A stretch of 64,000 nt of DNA from Methylobacterium terrae (GTDB lineage: Bacteria; Pseudomonadota; Alphaproteobacteria; Rhizobiales; Beijerinckiaceae): assembly GCF_003173755.1 (NCBI RefSeq), contig NZ_CP029553.1, positions 3,050,501-3,114,500 on the forward strand. Direction: 5' to 3'. Positions 27,998 to 36,768 of this stretch are shown here, piece after piece. Numbering within the stretch: position 1 is the stretch's first letter; each line of letters starts with the position of its first letter. The notes beneath the pieces are model-generated. The model was not told the DNA's origin, ran no database searches, and saw only the letters and a program-made list of their open reading frames with translations. Position numbers and translations under genes: made by a program.

Positions 27998-28639
27998 TTG
28001 CCTTTGCCTCGCCGATCCAGGGCCAAAGCCATCGCGGTCACCAGCCCGGTGTCCCACCCGCGGCCCCAGAAGCGCGACATCCTGGAGGACGAGGCGCGGT
28101 TCCTGCGCTCCTGGTTCGAGCGGCCCCTGGTCACCGGCGCCGTGACGCCGTCCGGCCGGATGCTCGCCCGCACCATGGCCTCCTACGTCGATCCGCGCCT
28201 GACCGGGCCGGTGATCGAGCTCGGGCCGGGCACCGGCCCGGTGACCGACGCGCTGGTGCGCCGCGGCATCGCCCCCGAGCGCCTGGTGCTCGTCGAGTAC
28301 AACCCGGATTTCTGCAAGCTGCTGCGCCGGCGCTTCCCCAAGGCCACGGTGCTGCAGGGCGACGCCTACGACATCCGGGCGACGCTCGCCGGGGTCGTCG
28401 ACGAGCCCGCCTGCGCGACGATCTCGAGCCTGCCGCTGTTCACCAAGCCGCTGGAGCAGCGCCTCGACCTCCTGAGCGCGGTGCACGACCTGATGCATCC
28501 GGACGCGCCGTTCGTGCAGTTCACCTACGCGGTGGTACCGCCGATCCCGGCGAAGTCCACGACCTACACTGCCAGCCGCTCGAACAAGGTGTGGCTCAAC
28601 CTGCCGCCGGCGCGGGTCTGGGTGTACCGCCGGCCCTGA
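27998..28639 (+). CDS. SAM-dependent methyltransferase, phospholipid N-methyltransferase-like
   Basis: 213 residues from TTG 27998. SAM motif I is VIELGPGTGPVTDALVRRG near residue 70, with VLVEYNPDFCKLLRRRFP as motif II. The N-terminal RDILEDEARFLRSWFERPL and the late SLPLFTK segment match the Rhodobacter/Agrobacterium PmtA type, which methylates phosphatidylethanolamine towards phosphatidylcholine at the membrane. The TTG is favoured by AAGGG nine bases upstream; TTG 27944 or an in-frame ATG at 27815 would extend it with Arg/Pro-rich sequence. It follows dnaJ on the same strand. Confidence 0.78.
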   Translation: MPLPRRSRAKAIAVTSPVSHPRPQKRDILEDEARFLRSWFERPLVTGAVTPSGRMLARTMASYVDPRLTGPVIELGPGTGPVTDALVRRGIAPERLVLVEYNPDFCKLLRRRFPKATVLQGDAYDIRATLAGVVDEPACATISSLPLFTKPLEQRLDLLSAVHDLMHPDAPFVQFTYAVVPPIPAKSTTYTASRSNKVWLNLPPARVWVYRRP

Positions 28640-28751
28640 CGGGGCCGGGGCTCGACCGTCCTATCGACTGTTCTCCGAAGCGGTTCTCGTCCGCGACCTC
28701 ATCCCGAGGTCGCAGATGGGGAGTGGGTGAGGAGCTTCGACGGGACGCGCC

Positions 28752-29801
28752 TCACGCCTTCTCCCACTGCTTCTCGATGATCGTGTAGACCTTGTCGCTG
28801 AGGTTGATGTCCATCTCGACGAGGCCGATCGTGGCCTTCACCCGGCTCAGGGTCTCGGCGAGCTGGAGCACCGGCTCGGGTACGCGCCGCTCGGGCAGGG
28901 CCGGTCCCTCGAGCGTCAGCACGTCGGCGAGCATCGCCGTGTAGGCGCCCCAGAAGTGCTGGTGGCCGATGACGTGGAAGCGCGACAACGCCTCGATCGC
29001 CAGCGTCCAGTGCCCGGGCTTCATCGTCTCCCCGGGATGGGTGCAGGAGAGGTCGCGGGTGAGCGGGTTCTCCAGCCAGGCGTAGGTCTCCATGTCGATG
29101 CGGTCAAAGCCCTTGCGCAGGGCCGAGACGCTGCCGAGGTCGAGCCCCGCCGCGAAGGCGCTGGGGCCCTGGAGGTGGTCGACGCGCCAGCTCTGCGCCG
29201 GATCCTTGCCGATCTCCGCCATCCGGCGCAGCCACAGGATGCGCTTGGCGAGCTCGACGTAGGGATCGACGACCAGGATCGTCTTCACGTACTCGCCCGC
29301 CTGGACCACATCCTCGTAGCGCTTCAGCAGCAGGCTGCCCTGCAGCAGCATCGAATCGCTGTACTTGATGTCGATGATGCAGCGCAGGAGGTCGAAATGG
29401 ATGTCGTGGATGCCGAAATACGCCAGCGCGAATTCCGGAAAGAGCATCTCGCGGGCGATGTTGTCCTGGTTGATCGTATAGTCGAGCGAGAGCACGCGGG
29501 ACGGGCGGAAGGGCGCGCCGGTGCGGTGCCGGTAGAGCAGGATGTTGGTGTCGGCGTCGTAGATCTCGTAGCGCTCGGCCCGGTCGAGGCCGGGGCAGCT
29601 CTCGCCGTCGAGCTTGAAGCCGCACATGCCGTGGGCGTGCCAGCCGAACTCCTTGAGCTGCGGGTAGTGCACCCAGGCCTCGATCACGGCTTCCTGCGTC
29701 CGGTCCATGACGACGCGCAGGCGCGGCGTGAGGCGCATGTCGTCGGGCGCGATCCAGAGGTCGAAGCTCGCCGGGCCGACGACGTTGAAGTTGAATCGCA
29801 T
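28752..29801 (-). CDS. Conserved-looking hypothetical protein, 349 residues
   Basis: Starts MRFNFNVVGPASFDLW and lacks signal peptide or membrane spans. Residues 1-30 look like a beta sandwich edge. A central region has regularly spaced aromatic residues (EAWVHYPQLKEFGWHAHGMCGF; YEIYDADTNILLYRHRTG), and the C-terminal 150 residues are mainly helical (VDPYVELAKRILWLRRMAEIG; RKGFDRIDMETYAWLENPLTRDL). I recognise no family. Features are slightly reminiscent of sulfotransferase- or glycan-handling enzymes, but no P-loop is seen. Codon use and GC match neighbours. An in-frame ATG at 29849 is less likely. It is divergent from rarA. Confidence 0.65.
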   Translation of the reverse strand: MRFNFNVVGPASFDLWIAPDDMRLTPRLRVVMDRTQEAVIEAWVHYPQLKEFGWHAHGMCGFKLDGESCPGLDRAERYEIYDADTNILLYRHRTGAPFRPSRVLSLDYTINQDNIAREMLFPEFALAYFGIHDIHFDLLRCIIDIKYSDSMLLQGSLLLKRYEDVVQAGEYVKTILVVDPYVELAKRILWLRRMAEIGKDPAQSWRVDHLQGPSAFAAGLDLGSVSALRKGFDRIDMETYAWLENPLTRDLSCTHPGETMKPGHWTLAIEALSRFHVIGHQHFWGAYTAMLADVLTLEGPALPERRVPEPVLQLAETLSRVKATIGLVEMDINLSDKVYTIIEKQWEKA

Positions 29802-29975
29802 GCTGCTTGCTAGGCTGAAGACCGGGTGCCGGCAAGCGCGCCGGCGCATGGGGTGGTCGCGCCGGCAGGGTAGCAGCTTCGCGGGGTGAGATCATCCCGG
29901 CACCGCCCCCCGACCGGCGGTGGGCGAGGGCGGGGGCGCTCTTGCGGCCCCGGGCCCGGCGGGTGTTGATGCGGC

Positions 29976-31307
29976 ATGTCCGACCTGTTCGCCTCCGCGG
30001 GCCTCGACCGCGACGCTCCCCGCCCCCTCGCCGACACCCTGCGGCCGACGACCCTGGCCGAGGTGGTCGGGCAGGAGCACCTGACCGGGGAAGGGGGGGC
30101 GCTCACCCGGCTCCTGCGCGGGCGCAACCTCGGCTCGCTGATCCTGTGGGGACCGCCGGGCACCGGCAAGACCACGGTGGCGCGCCTCCTCGCCGGCGAG
30201 ACCGACCTGCATTTCGAGCAGATCTCGGCGATCTTCTCCGGCGTCGCCGAGCTCCGGAAGGTGTTCGAGGCGGCGCGCGCCCGGCGGGCGGCGGGCCGCG
30301 GCACGCTGCTCTTCGTCGACGAGATCCACCGCTTCAACCGGGCCCAGCTCGACGCCTTCCTGCCGGTGGTCGAGGACGGCACCGTGACGCTCGTCGGCGC
30401 CACCACCGAGAACCCGTCCTTCGAGCTGAACGCGGCGCTCCTCTCCCGCGCCCGGGTGCTGGTCTTCCGCGCCCTCGACGAGGCGGCGGTCGCACGGCTC
30501 CTCGACCGGGCCGAGGCGGTGACCGGCCGGGCGCTGCCGCTCGATGCGGAGGCCCGCGCGGTCCTGGTGCGGATGGCCGACGGCGACGGGCGGGCGGCCC
30601 TGACGCTGGCCGAGGAGGTCTGGCGCTCGACGGCGCCCGGCGAGACCCTGGATGCGGCCCTGCTGCAGGAGCTGATCCAGCGCCGCGCCCCCGTCTACGA
30701 CAAGGCGCAGGAGGGCCACTACAACCTGATCTCCGCGCTGCACAAGACGATCCGCGGCTCGGATCCGGACGCCGCCCTGTACTACCTCTGCCGGATGCTC
30801 GATGCCGGCGAGGACCGGCTGTTCATCGCCCGCCGGCTGGTACGGGCGGCGGTGGAGGATGTCGGGCTCGCCGACCCGCAGGCGCTCGCGGTGGCGAACG
30901 CCGCCAAGGAGGCGTTCGACTTCCTCGGCTCGCCGGAGGGCGAACTGGCGCTCGCGCAGGCGGCGGTCTACCTCGCCACGGCGCCGAAATCGAACGCGCT
31001 CTACACCGCCTACAAGGCCGCGACCCGCACCGCCAAGGAGCACGGCTCGCTGCCGCCGCCCCGCACCATCCTCAACGCCCCGACCAAGCTGATGCGCAAG
31101 CTCGGCTACGGCGAGGGCTACCGCTACGACCACGACGAGCCCGACGCCTTCTCGGGCCAGGATTACTGGCCCGAGCGGCTCGGGCGGCAGAGGTTCTACG
31201 CGCCGACCGACCGCGGCTTCGAGCGCCGCATCGCCGAGCGGCTGGAGTGGTGGGAGGCGGCGCGCCGGGAGCGCGCGGGCGAGGAACCGGGACGCGAGAC
31301 ATCGTGA
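29976..31307 (+). CDS. rarA: Replication-associated recombination protein A (MgsA/WRNIP1 family)
   Basis: 443 residues. AAA+ ATPase with Walker A GPPGTGKTT near residue 55, Walker B FVDEIHRFN near 111-119, sensor 1 GATTENPSF near 141-149 and an Arg finger region (LLSRARVLVF). The C-terminal tetramerisation part has EGHYNLISALHKTIRGSDPDAALYYLCRML, the RarA hallmark. Acts at stalled replication forks with SSB. ATG 29976 is the first codon of the conserved N-terminus. Confidence 0.96.
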   Translation: MSDLFASAGLDRDAPRPLADTLRPTTLAEVVGQEHLTGEGGALTRLLRGRNLGSLILWGPPGTGKTTVARLLAGETDLHFEQISAIFSGVAELRKVFEAARARRAAGRGTLLFVDEIHRFNRAQLDAFLPVVEDGTVTLVGATTENPSFELNAALLSRARVLVFRALDEAAVARLLDRAEAVTGRALPLDAEARAVLVRMADGDGRAALTLAEEVWRSTAPGETLDAALLQELIQRRAPVYDKAQEGHYNLISALHKTIRGSDPDAALYYLCRMLDAGEDRLFIARRLVRAAVEDVGLADPQALAVANAAKEAFDFLGSPEGELALAQAAVYLATAPKSNALYTAYKAATRTAKEHGSLPPPRTILNAPTKLMRKLGYGEGYRYDHDEPDAFSGQDYWPERLGRQRFYAPTDRGFERRIAERLEWWEAARRERAGEEPGRETS

Positions 31308-31417
31308 CCGCCGTGTGAACAACCGGATCGGGAGGCGTTGACGGGCCGCGCTCCCCCGGGTCAGCCTGCGGCGATGAGACAGACTCTGCCGCGACCCCTC
31401 CCGCGACGGCGGGCGCG

Positions 31418-32248
31418 ATGACGGCCCGCGTGCTCTCGATCGCCAACTGCAAGGGCGGCACCGGCAAGACGACCTCCGCGGTCAACCTCGCGGCCGAGCT
31501 CGGCGCCCGGGGCTACCGGGTGCTGGTGGTGGATCTCGATCCGCAGGGCCATGCGGGCCTCGGCCTCGGGGTGAGCGCCCGGCTCGGCTCGGCCAATGCC
31601 CACACGCCGCTGCTGCGGGCCGGCATCGATCTCAGCGGCGCCGCGCAGGCGACCGGGGAGGACAACGTCGCGGTGGTGCCGGCCGACCGCGGCTTCGACG
31701 GGCAGCTCGGCAACGGCGACATCCGCTGCATCGCCGCGGCGCTCGGCGCCTTATGCCGGATCCACGACCTGGTGCTGATCGACGTGCCGCCGGCCGCGGC
31801 CGCACTCACGGTCTGCGCCCTGATGGCGAGCGACGGCGTGGTGGTCCCCACCACCCTCGATCCCCTCGGCCTCGAGGGCGTGCGCCAGTTCGCCCGGTCC
31901 TACCACGACACGATGCTGCGCTTCCGCGCCGCCCCGCTCGGCCTCGCCATCGCGCCGATGCGGATCGACCTGCGCACCAACGTCGAGCGCGAGACCCTCG
32001 GCCAGTTGCGCACCGCCTTCGGGCCGGGCCAGATGGTGCGGGGCGTGCGCACCGACGTGGCGGTGAGCGAGGCCTTCGCCCGGCGCCAGCCGGTGCGGCG
32101 CTACCGGCCCCGCGCCCGCGCCGCGGAGGATTTTTCCGCGCTCGCCGACGACCTGGTGCAGCGCTTCGGCATCGATTGCGCCGCCGCCTTCGCGGAGCCG
32201 GCCTACGCCCGGCCCGAGGGCTTTTCGCGAGGAATTTCCTGGCGCTGA
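31418..32248 (+). CDS. Orphan ParA-family ATPase
   Basis: 276 residues. Deviant Walker A CKGGTGKTTSAVNLA at about 11-25 with the signature Lys, Walker A' VLVVDLDPQGHAGL, Walker B LVLIDVPPAAAAL. This is the Soj/MinD-like class without N-terminal DNA-binding domain. No parB or parS-like site follows, and the next gene is an unrelated pseudouridine synthase, so it is probably not the chromosomal segregation ATPase. Cargo is unknown. It lies 110 bases after rarA on the same strand. Sequence is clearly different from the ParA-like protein at 9836-10780 (no 60-residue insert). Confidence 0.82.
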   Translation: MTARVLSIANCKGGTGKTTSAVNLAAELGARGYRVLVVDLDPQGHAGLGLGVSARLGSANAHTPLLRAGIDLSGAAQATGEDNVAVVPADRGFDGQLGNGDIRCIAAALGALCRIHDLVLIDVPPAAAALTVCALMASDGVVVPTTLDPLGLEGVRQFARSYHDTMLRFRAAPLGLAIAPMRIDLRTNVERETLGQLRTAFGPGQMVRGVRTDVAVSEAFARRQPVRRYRPRARAAEDFSALADDLVQRFGIDCAAAFAEPAYARPEGFSRGISWR

Positions 32249-32308
32249 CCCGTCGGCGGCGACTCGTCGGGCGTGACGGAAGGGCTCGCGGGTGCTACGA
32301 GCCGCCGC

Positions 32309-33901
32309 ATGACGAAGCCTCCTTCTCGCGGCGGTACCGGGCGGTCGCGGACCGGCCCGGGCGGACCCGCCCGCCCGCCGCGGGCCCGCACCGGACCGCG
32401 CAACACCGCCCGCGACGCCGCCGAGCGCGCCGCCGGCCTGGTGGTCTCCAGCCGGGCCGCGCCCGGCAAGTCCTCTCCTGGCAAGTCCTCTGCCGGCAAG
32501 TCCTCTGCCGGCAAGTCCTCTGCCGGCAAATTCGCTCCTGCGAAGTTCGCTCCTGCCGGGGCCGCTCCTGCGCGCCCCGCCTTCGGCCGCGACATGAGCG
32601 ACGCCGCCCCCTGGGAGCGCGACGAGGCGCCGGCCCGCGCGCCGGCCGGAATTCCCGGCAAGCCGAGATCCGACCGGCCGAGATCCGACCGGCCGCGCAC
32701 CGGCACGGCGCCGGACCGCGCGCCCCGCGCCGCCGCCGAGGACCGCCCGCCGGCCCGGCCGCGCCGGGCCGAGGGCCAGGACGAGCGCCGGAGCGAGCGC
32801 CGGGACACCGCCGAGGCGCCGCGCCGCGTCTCGGCGGAGGCCCATGCCCCGTCATCCAAGCCCCCGACCCGCCGGGCGCTGCGCGAGGCGACCGCCGAGG
32901 CGCTCGCCACCGGCGTGCAGACCCTGGAGGTGACGCCGGACGAGGCCGGGATGCGCATCGACCGCTTCCTCTCGGCCCGCTTCCCGCAGCTGCCCTTCAC
33001 CCGCATCCAGAGCCTGGTGCGCAAGGGCGAGCTGCGCGTCAACGGCAAGCGCGCCAAGGCCGCCGACCGGGTCGAGCCCGGCGCCAGCGTGCGGGTGCCG
33101 CCCTTGAGCCTCGAGGCCCGCGCGCCGGCACCCGGCTCGCCGCGGGCGGAGGGCGATCTCGCCTTCCTGCGCTCCCTGATCCTCTACGAGGACCAGGACA
33201 TGATGGTGCTCAACAAGCCCTTCGGCCTCGCGGTCCAGGGCGGCTCGGGCACCACCCGCCACGTCGACGGCCTCTTGGAGGCGATGCGCGGCGAGGACGG
33301 CCAGAAGCCGCGCCTCGTCCACCGCCTCGACAAGGACACGGCGGGCTGCCTGATCATCGCCAAGACCCGGCTTGCCGCGGCGACGCTCGCCAAGACCTTC
33401 CGGTCGCGGGCGGCGCGCAAGATCTACTGGGCGCTCGCCGCCGGGGTGCCGAAGGTGCGCCAGGGCCGAATCTCGACCTACCTCGCCAAGGAGGAGATCG
33501 GCGACGCCGATGCCCGGATGCGGGTGGCCAAGCACGGCGACGAGGGGGCGAGCCACGCACTCACCTACTACGCCGTGGTCGACCAGGCCGGGCAGAAGCT
33601 CGCCTGGCTCTCGCTGAAGCCGGTCACCGGGCGCACCCACCAGCTGCGGGCGCATGCGGCCCATATCGGCCACCCGCTCGTCGGCGACCCGAAATACTTC
33701 GACATCGAGAACTGGGAACTGCCCGGGGGCCTGCAGAACCGCCTGCACCTGCTCGCCCGGCGCATCGTGATTCCCCATCCGCGCACCGCCAAGCCGATCG
33801 ACGTGACCGCGCCCCTGCCGCCCCACATGGCGCAGAGCTGGAACCTGCTCGGCTTCGACGCCTCGCGCTACGACCCGATCGTCGAGGCGCCGGAGGCGTG
33901 A
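32309..33901 (+). CDS. RluA-family 23S rRNA pseudouridine synthase with long repeat-bearing N-terminal extension
   Basis: 530 residues; usual RluC/RluD length is about 300-330. The first ~205 residues are basic and disordered, rich in Arg, Pro, Ala and Lys, with six near-identical GKSSA-like repeats. Then an S4 RNA-binding domain (MRIDRFLSARFPQLPFTRIQ, about 213-270) and the RluA catalytic domain with HRLDKDTAGCLIIAK (catalytic Asp) near 341-355, and GRTHQLRAHAAHIGHPLVGD. It converts uridines to pseudouridine in large-subunit rRNA, probably as RluC or RluD. ATG 32309 is used; an in-frame GTG at 32273 would add 12 residues. Confidence 0.9.
   Translation: MTKPPSRGGTGRSRTGPGGPARPPRARTGPRNTARDAAERAAGLVVSSRAAPGKSSPGKSSAGKSSAGKSSAGKFAPAKFAPAGAAPARPAFGRDMSDAAPWERDEAPARAPAGIPGKPRSDRPRSDRPRTGTAPDRAPRAAAEDRPPARPRRAEGQDERRSERRDTAEAPRRVSAEAHAPSSKPPTRRALREATAEALATGVQTLEVTPDEAGMRIDRFLSARFPQLPFTRIQSLVRKGELRVNGKRAKAADRVEPGASVRVPPLSLEARAPAPGSPRAEGDLAFLRSLILYEDQDMMVLNKPFGLAVQGGSGTTRHVDGLLEAMRGEDGQKPRLVHRLDKDTAGCLIIAKTRLAAATLAKTFRSRAARKIYWALAAGVPKVRQGRISTYLAKEEIGDADARMRVAKHGDEGASHALTYYAVVDQAGQKLAWLSLKPVTGRTHQLRAHAAHIGHPLVGDPKYFDIENWELPGGLQNRLHLLARRIVIPHPRTAKPIDVTAPLPPHMAQSWNLLGFDASRYDPIVEAPEA
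32465..32554 (+). repeat. Six tandem 15-bp repeats in the pseudouridine synthase gene
   Basis: Units of 15 bases (ggcaagtcctctgcc and variants), in frame, encode GKSSA/GKFAP-like pentapeptides. Units 2-4 are identical, which indicates recent slippage; units 5-6 have drifted. Confidence 0.9.
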
Positions 33902-33918
33902 CGGCGCGGGCGTCCGAT

Positions 33919-33954
33919 CTCGGCCTTCCCTTGGGACTCGGCCTTCCCTTGGGA
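33919..33954 (+). repeat. Two tandem 18-bp repeats downstream of the pseudouridine synthase
   Basis: Two identical copies of ctcggccttcccttggga lie between the pseudouridine synthase stop and the next gene. No role is visible. Confidence 0.8.
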
Positions 33955-34060
33955 ATGGAGGCCTTGGCAGGACGCCCGCGCGCCTTATTCTCAGGATCGG
34001 CCGTCGCGAGCACAGGCGCCAGCGCGGGCCCGCGGCCCATCCGGGAGTGAGACAAGCCAG

Positions 34061-34447
34061 ATGAGACCCGCCGCGCTCGCCAGCCTCGGCCTGATCGGAT
34101 TCCTCGCCGTCGCCGGAACGGCGCAGGCCCAGCCCGTTCCCGCCGCCCCGGCGCAGTCGGAGCCGGCCACGGCACCGGCTGCCCGGACTGACGGCAAGCC
34201 CGCCGACGGGCGCGCGACGCCGACGGACGGCCGATCCGCGCCCGCCAATGCCCGTACTCCTGAGGCGCGGCCCGCCGCGCCCGAGCGGACTGCCGCGCCG
34301 CGCCGGCGCCGGCCGAGCTACGCCGCCTGCAACCGCGCCTCGCAGCGGCGCAGCCTGCATGGCGGCGCACGGCGCCGCTTCCTCATCCGCTGTCGCCTGG
34401 GCTATGAGCGGATCCAGCCGGGCCAGCCGGCCCGCACGAGACCCTGA
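34061..34447 (+). CDS. Small secreted basic protein
   Basis: 128 residues. Signal peptide with cleavage near AQA-Q (about residue 23), then about 60 residues of Pro/Ala/Thr-rich linker with DGKPADGRATPTDGRSAPA-like repeats, and a short basic C-terminal motif with two Cys (YAACNRASQRRSL, RRRFLIRCRLGYER). The two Cys may form a disulfide. The C-terminal motif resembles small uncharacterised periplasmic proteins of Rhizobiales, but no family name can be given. The downstream HAD gene begins 80 bases later. Confidence 0.6.
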   Translation: MRPAALASLGLIGFLAVAGTAQAQPVPAAPAQSEPATAPAARTDGKPADGRATPTDGRSAPANARTPEARPAAPERTAAPRRRRPSYAACNRASQRRSLHGGARRRFLIRCRLGYERIQPGQPARTRP

Positions 34448-34526
34448 CGAGGCGGCCCCCGGCGGGGAGACCTCGGCGGGGACGGGCGGGGCCGCGCCCG
34501 GTACGGAACGAGGCAGCCCCGGACCC

Positions 34527-35189
34527 ATGCTCCTGATCGTCTTCGACGTCGACGGTACCCTGGTCGACAGCCAGCACCTGATCGTGGCGGCGCAAGCCGA
34601 GGCCTTCGCGGCGGTCGGGCTTCCGGCGCCGACGCGGGAGCGCTCGCTGTCGGTGGTCGGGCTCTCGCTGCCGCAGGCCTTCACCGCCCTCGTCGGCGCC
34701 GACGGGCCGGTGGTCGCCCTGTCGGAAGCCTACAAGCAGGCCTTCGGCCGGCTGCGGGCCCGGGCCGAGATCCGCGAGACGCTGTTTCCCGGGGCCGCCG
34801 CGCTGCTGGCGCGGCTCAACCGCGACCCGGCGGTGCAGCTCGGCATCGCCACCGGCAAGTCCCGTCGCGGCGTCGACCACCTCGTCGCGCTGCACGGCTG
34901 GGAGGGCTGGTTCGCGACGGTGCAGACCGCCGACGACGCCCCCTCGAAGCCGCACCCGGCGATGCTGGAGCAGGCGATGGCCGAGACCGGGACCGAGCCC
35001 GCCCGCACGGTGATGATCGGCGATTCGACCTACGACATGATGATGGCGCGCGGCGCCCACGTCACCGCCCTCGGCGTCGCCTGGGGCTATCACACCCCGG
35101 ACGCGCTGCGGGCGGCCGGCGCCCACGCGGTGCTGGACAGCATGGCGGCGCTCGAAGCCACCCTGCTTGAGCGGATCGCGGCGGCGTGA
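34527..35189 (+). CDS. HAD-superfamily phosphatase (Gph-like)
   Basis: 220 residues. Motif I FDVDGTLVDSQ at the N-terminus, motif II GIATGKSRRG near 110, motif III Lys in PSKPHPAML near 138, motif IV GDSTYDMMMARG near 160. The cap inserted after motif I is helical as in phosphoglycolate/pyrophosphate phosphatases. It is a second Gph-like HAD enzyme in the window besides 4631-5347. Substrate unknown. ATG 34527 is directly before motif I. Probably co-transcribed with the following ATP12 gene (37 bases). Confidence 0.83.
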   Translation: MLLIVFDVDGTLVDSQHLIVAAQAEAFAAVGLPAPTRERSLSVVGLSLPQAFTALVGADGPVVALSEAYKQAFGRLRARAEIRETLFPGAAALLARLNRDPAVQLGIATGKSRRGVDHLVALHGWEGWFATVQTADDAPSKPHPAMLEQAMAETGTEPARTVMIGDSTYDMMMARGAHVTALGVAWGYHTPDALRAAGAHAVLDSMAALEATLLERIAAA

Positions 35190-35226
35190 GCCCGCCTCGC
35201 AACCGCCGGCCCGAGCCCCTATCTGG

Positions 35227-36021
35227 ATGTCCATGACCAACGACGTGACCCGCGACTGGCTCGGGGATCCGGAGGGCACGCCCGATCCGGTCCGCGCCGC
35301 CCGCCAATCGGCGAAGCCCGCGCTGCCGAAGCGCTTCTACACGGAGGCCGGCGTCGCGCCGGGCGAGGACGGGTTCCGCCTGGTCCTCGACGGCCGCCCG
35401 GCGCTCACCCCCGCCCGCCGGCGCCTCGCGGTGCCGCAGGCGGCCCTCGCCGAGGCCCTCGCCGAGGAATGGGGGGCGCAGGAGGAGTTCATCGATCCGG
35501 CGCGGATGCCGCTCACCCGCCTCGTCAACTCGGCCCTCGACGGGGTGGCCGAGCGGCGCGAGGCGGTGGTCGACGACCTCGCGGCCTATGCGGGCACCGA
35601 CCTCCTGGTCTACCGGGCCGGCGACCCGGCGCGGCTCGTGGCGGCGCAAGGCGTGGCCTGGGACCCGGTGCTCGACTGGGCGCACGAAACCCTGGGCGCC
35701 CGGTTCGTGCTGAGCGAGGGGGTGATGCACGTCACGCAGCCGGACGCGTCGCTCCAGGCGGTGCGCCGGGCGATCGAGGCGGTGGCGAGCCCGACGGCGC
35801 TCGCCGGCCTCCACTCGATGACGACCCTGACCGGCTCGGTGCTGATCGCGCTCGCCGTCCTCCACGGCCGCCTGACGCCTCAGGAGGGATGGGCGGCCGC
35901 CCATGTCGACGAGACTTTCCAGGCCGAGGTCTGGGGCCGGGACGCGGAGGCCGAGGCGCGCCTCGACAAGCGCCGGGGCGAGTTCGAGGCGGCGGCGCGG
36001 GTGGCGGCGTTGAGCGCCTGA
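35227..36021 (+). CDS. ATP12-family F1-ATPase assembly chaperone
   Basis: 264 residues. PALPKRFYTEAGVAPGEDGFRLVLDGRPALTPARRRLAVP at about 38-77 is the conserved N-terminal part of the ATP12 family, and EWGAQEEFIDPARMPLTRLVNSALDGV follows. In mitochondria ATP12 holds the F1 alpha subunit before assembly; alphaproteobacterial homologues are taken to act likewise. ATG 35227 or 35233 are both possible starts. HAD-ATP12 adjacency is one I recall from other alphaproteobacteria. Confidence 0.88.
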   Translation: MSMTNDVTRDWLGDPEGTPDPVRAARQSAKPALPKRFYTEAGVAPGEDGFRLVLDGRPALTPARRRLAVPQAALAEALAEEWGAQEEFIDPARMPLTRLVNSALDGVAERREAVVDDLAAYAGTDLLVYRAGDPARLVAAQGVAWDPVLDWAHETLGARFVLSEGVMHVTQPDASLQAVRRAIEAVASPTALAGLHSMTTLTGSVLIALAVLHGRLTPQEGWAAAHVDETFQAEVWGRDAEAEARLDKRRGEFEAAARVAALSA

Positions 36022-36056
36022 GGCGGGCCGGGGCAGGCTGCCCCGGCCTCACGGGC

Positions 36057-36347
36057 TCACTTCTTGAGCGAGCCGGTGGCGATGTCGGCGTTCGGGTCGA
36101 TCATCTGGGGCACCGACGGACCGAAGGCGACGAGGCCGCTGGCGTCGATGCCGCGCACGTCCACCTCGGCGCCCGGCGCCATCCGGGGCAGGGCGGCGAA
36201 GAGCGGCATGCCGCTCGGCACGCTGTCCGAGAAGCCCGGCACGTCGAGCGCCGGAATGCCGGCCTGGTCGAGGGTGGTGCCCTCGGCGCGGGCGGCGGCG
36301 GAACCGGCCAGCACGAGGCCGGCCGCGATCACGGTCTTGAGAAACAT
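36057..36347 (-). CDS. Small secreted hypothetical protein
   Basis: 96 residues. Signal peptide (cleavage near ARA-E at about residue 22), no Cys. The mature peptide of about 75 residues has Pro/Asp-rich turns (DVPGFSDSVPSGMPLF; VAFGPSVPQMIDPNADI). I do not recognise it. The ribosome site before ATG 36347 contains GGAGAACCGGGG. Convergent with the ATP12 gene. Confidence 0.65.
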   Translation of the reverse strand: MFLKTVIAAGLVLAGSAAARAEGTTLDQAGIPALDVPGFSDSVPSGMPLFAALPRMAPGAEVDVRGIDASGLVAFGPSVPQMIDPNADIATGSLKK

Positions 36348-36423
36348 CCCCGGTTCTCCGCTGCTGAAGCATGTCTTGGCTAGACAATGCGCGAACCCCG
36401 GCCGCGGTTCTCGACGGAAAAAC

Positions 36424-36768
36424 TTATCCGGCGGCGCGCCAGACCGGCTCCGGCGCCGCGACGGCCGGCAGCTGGTGGAACAGGTGGAAGCCGCAGGTCT
36501 CGGCGCCGCGCTCCGCCACCTCGGCCGAGAAGCCGGGTGGCGCCTCGGACGGAGCGGCGATGCTGCCGGCGAAGGTCCAGGCCTCGCCGGTCACGAAGGC
36601 CGGGACCGGAAAGTCGTTCGGCACGGCGCAGACCAGGTCCGGCTCCTCGCGCCGGCGGAACAGGTTGTAGGTCGGCCAGCGGCGCACCGTCCGCGGTCGG
36701 GTGCGGGTGAACTCTGCACGAGTGGACTCCGCGCGGGTGAACCCCGAGTTCACGCTGCTCGCAATCAT
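36424..36768 (-). CDS. Hypothetical protein divergent from the serine-cycle operon
   Basis: 114 residues from ATG 36768, which has GGAG eight bases upstream. The first ~30 residues are a basic Thr/Arg-rich stretch with short internal repeats (FTRAESTRAEFTRTRP). The rest is a compact domain with aromatic residues (WPTYNLFRRREEPDLVCAVP; EAWTFAGSIA; CGFHLFHQLP). No membrane span or signal is evident. The frame opens further upstream to 36876 but without a ribosome site. Function unknown; proximity to the serine-cycle promoter region is the only context. Confidence 0.6.
   Translation of the reverse strand: MIASSVNSGFTRAESTRAEFTRTRPRTVRRWPTYNLFRRREEPDLVCAVPNDFPVPAFVTGEAWTFAGSIAAPSEAPPGFSAEVAERGAETCGFHLFHQLPAVAAPEPVWRAAG

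Noticed and set aside
31418..32248. Chromosomal partition locus parAB
   Set aside because: No parB-like gene or parS-type 16-bp palindrome is seen near; neighbours are rarA and a pseudouridine synthase.
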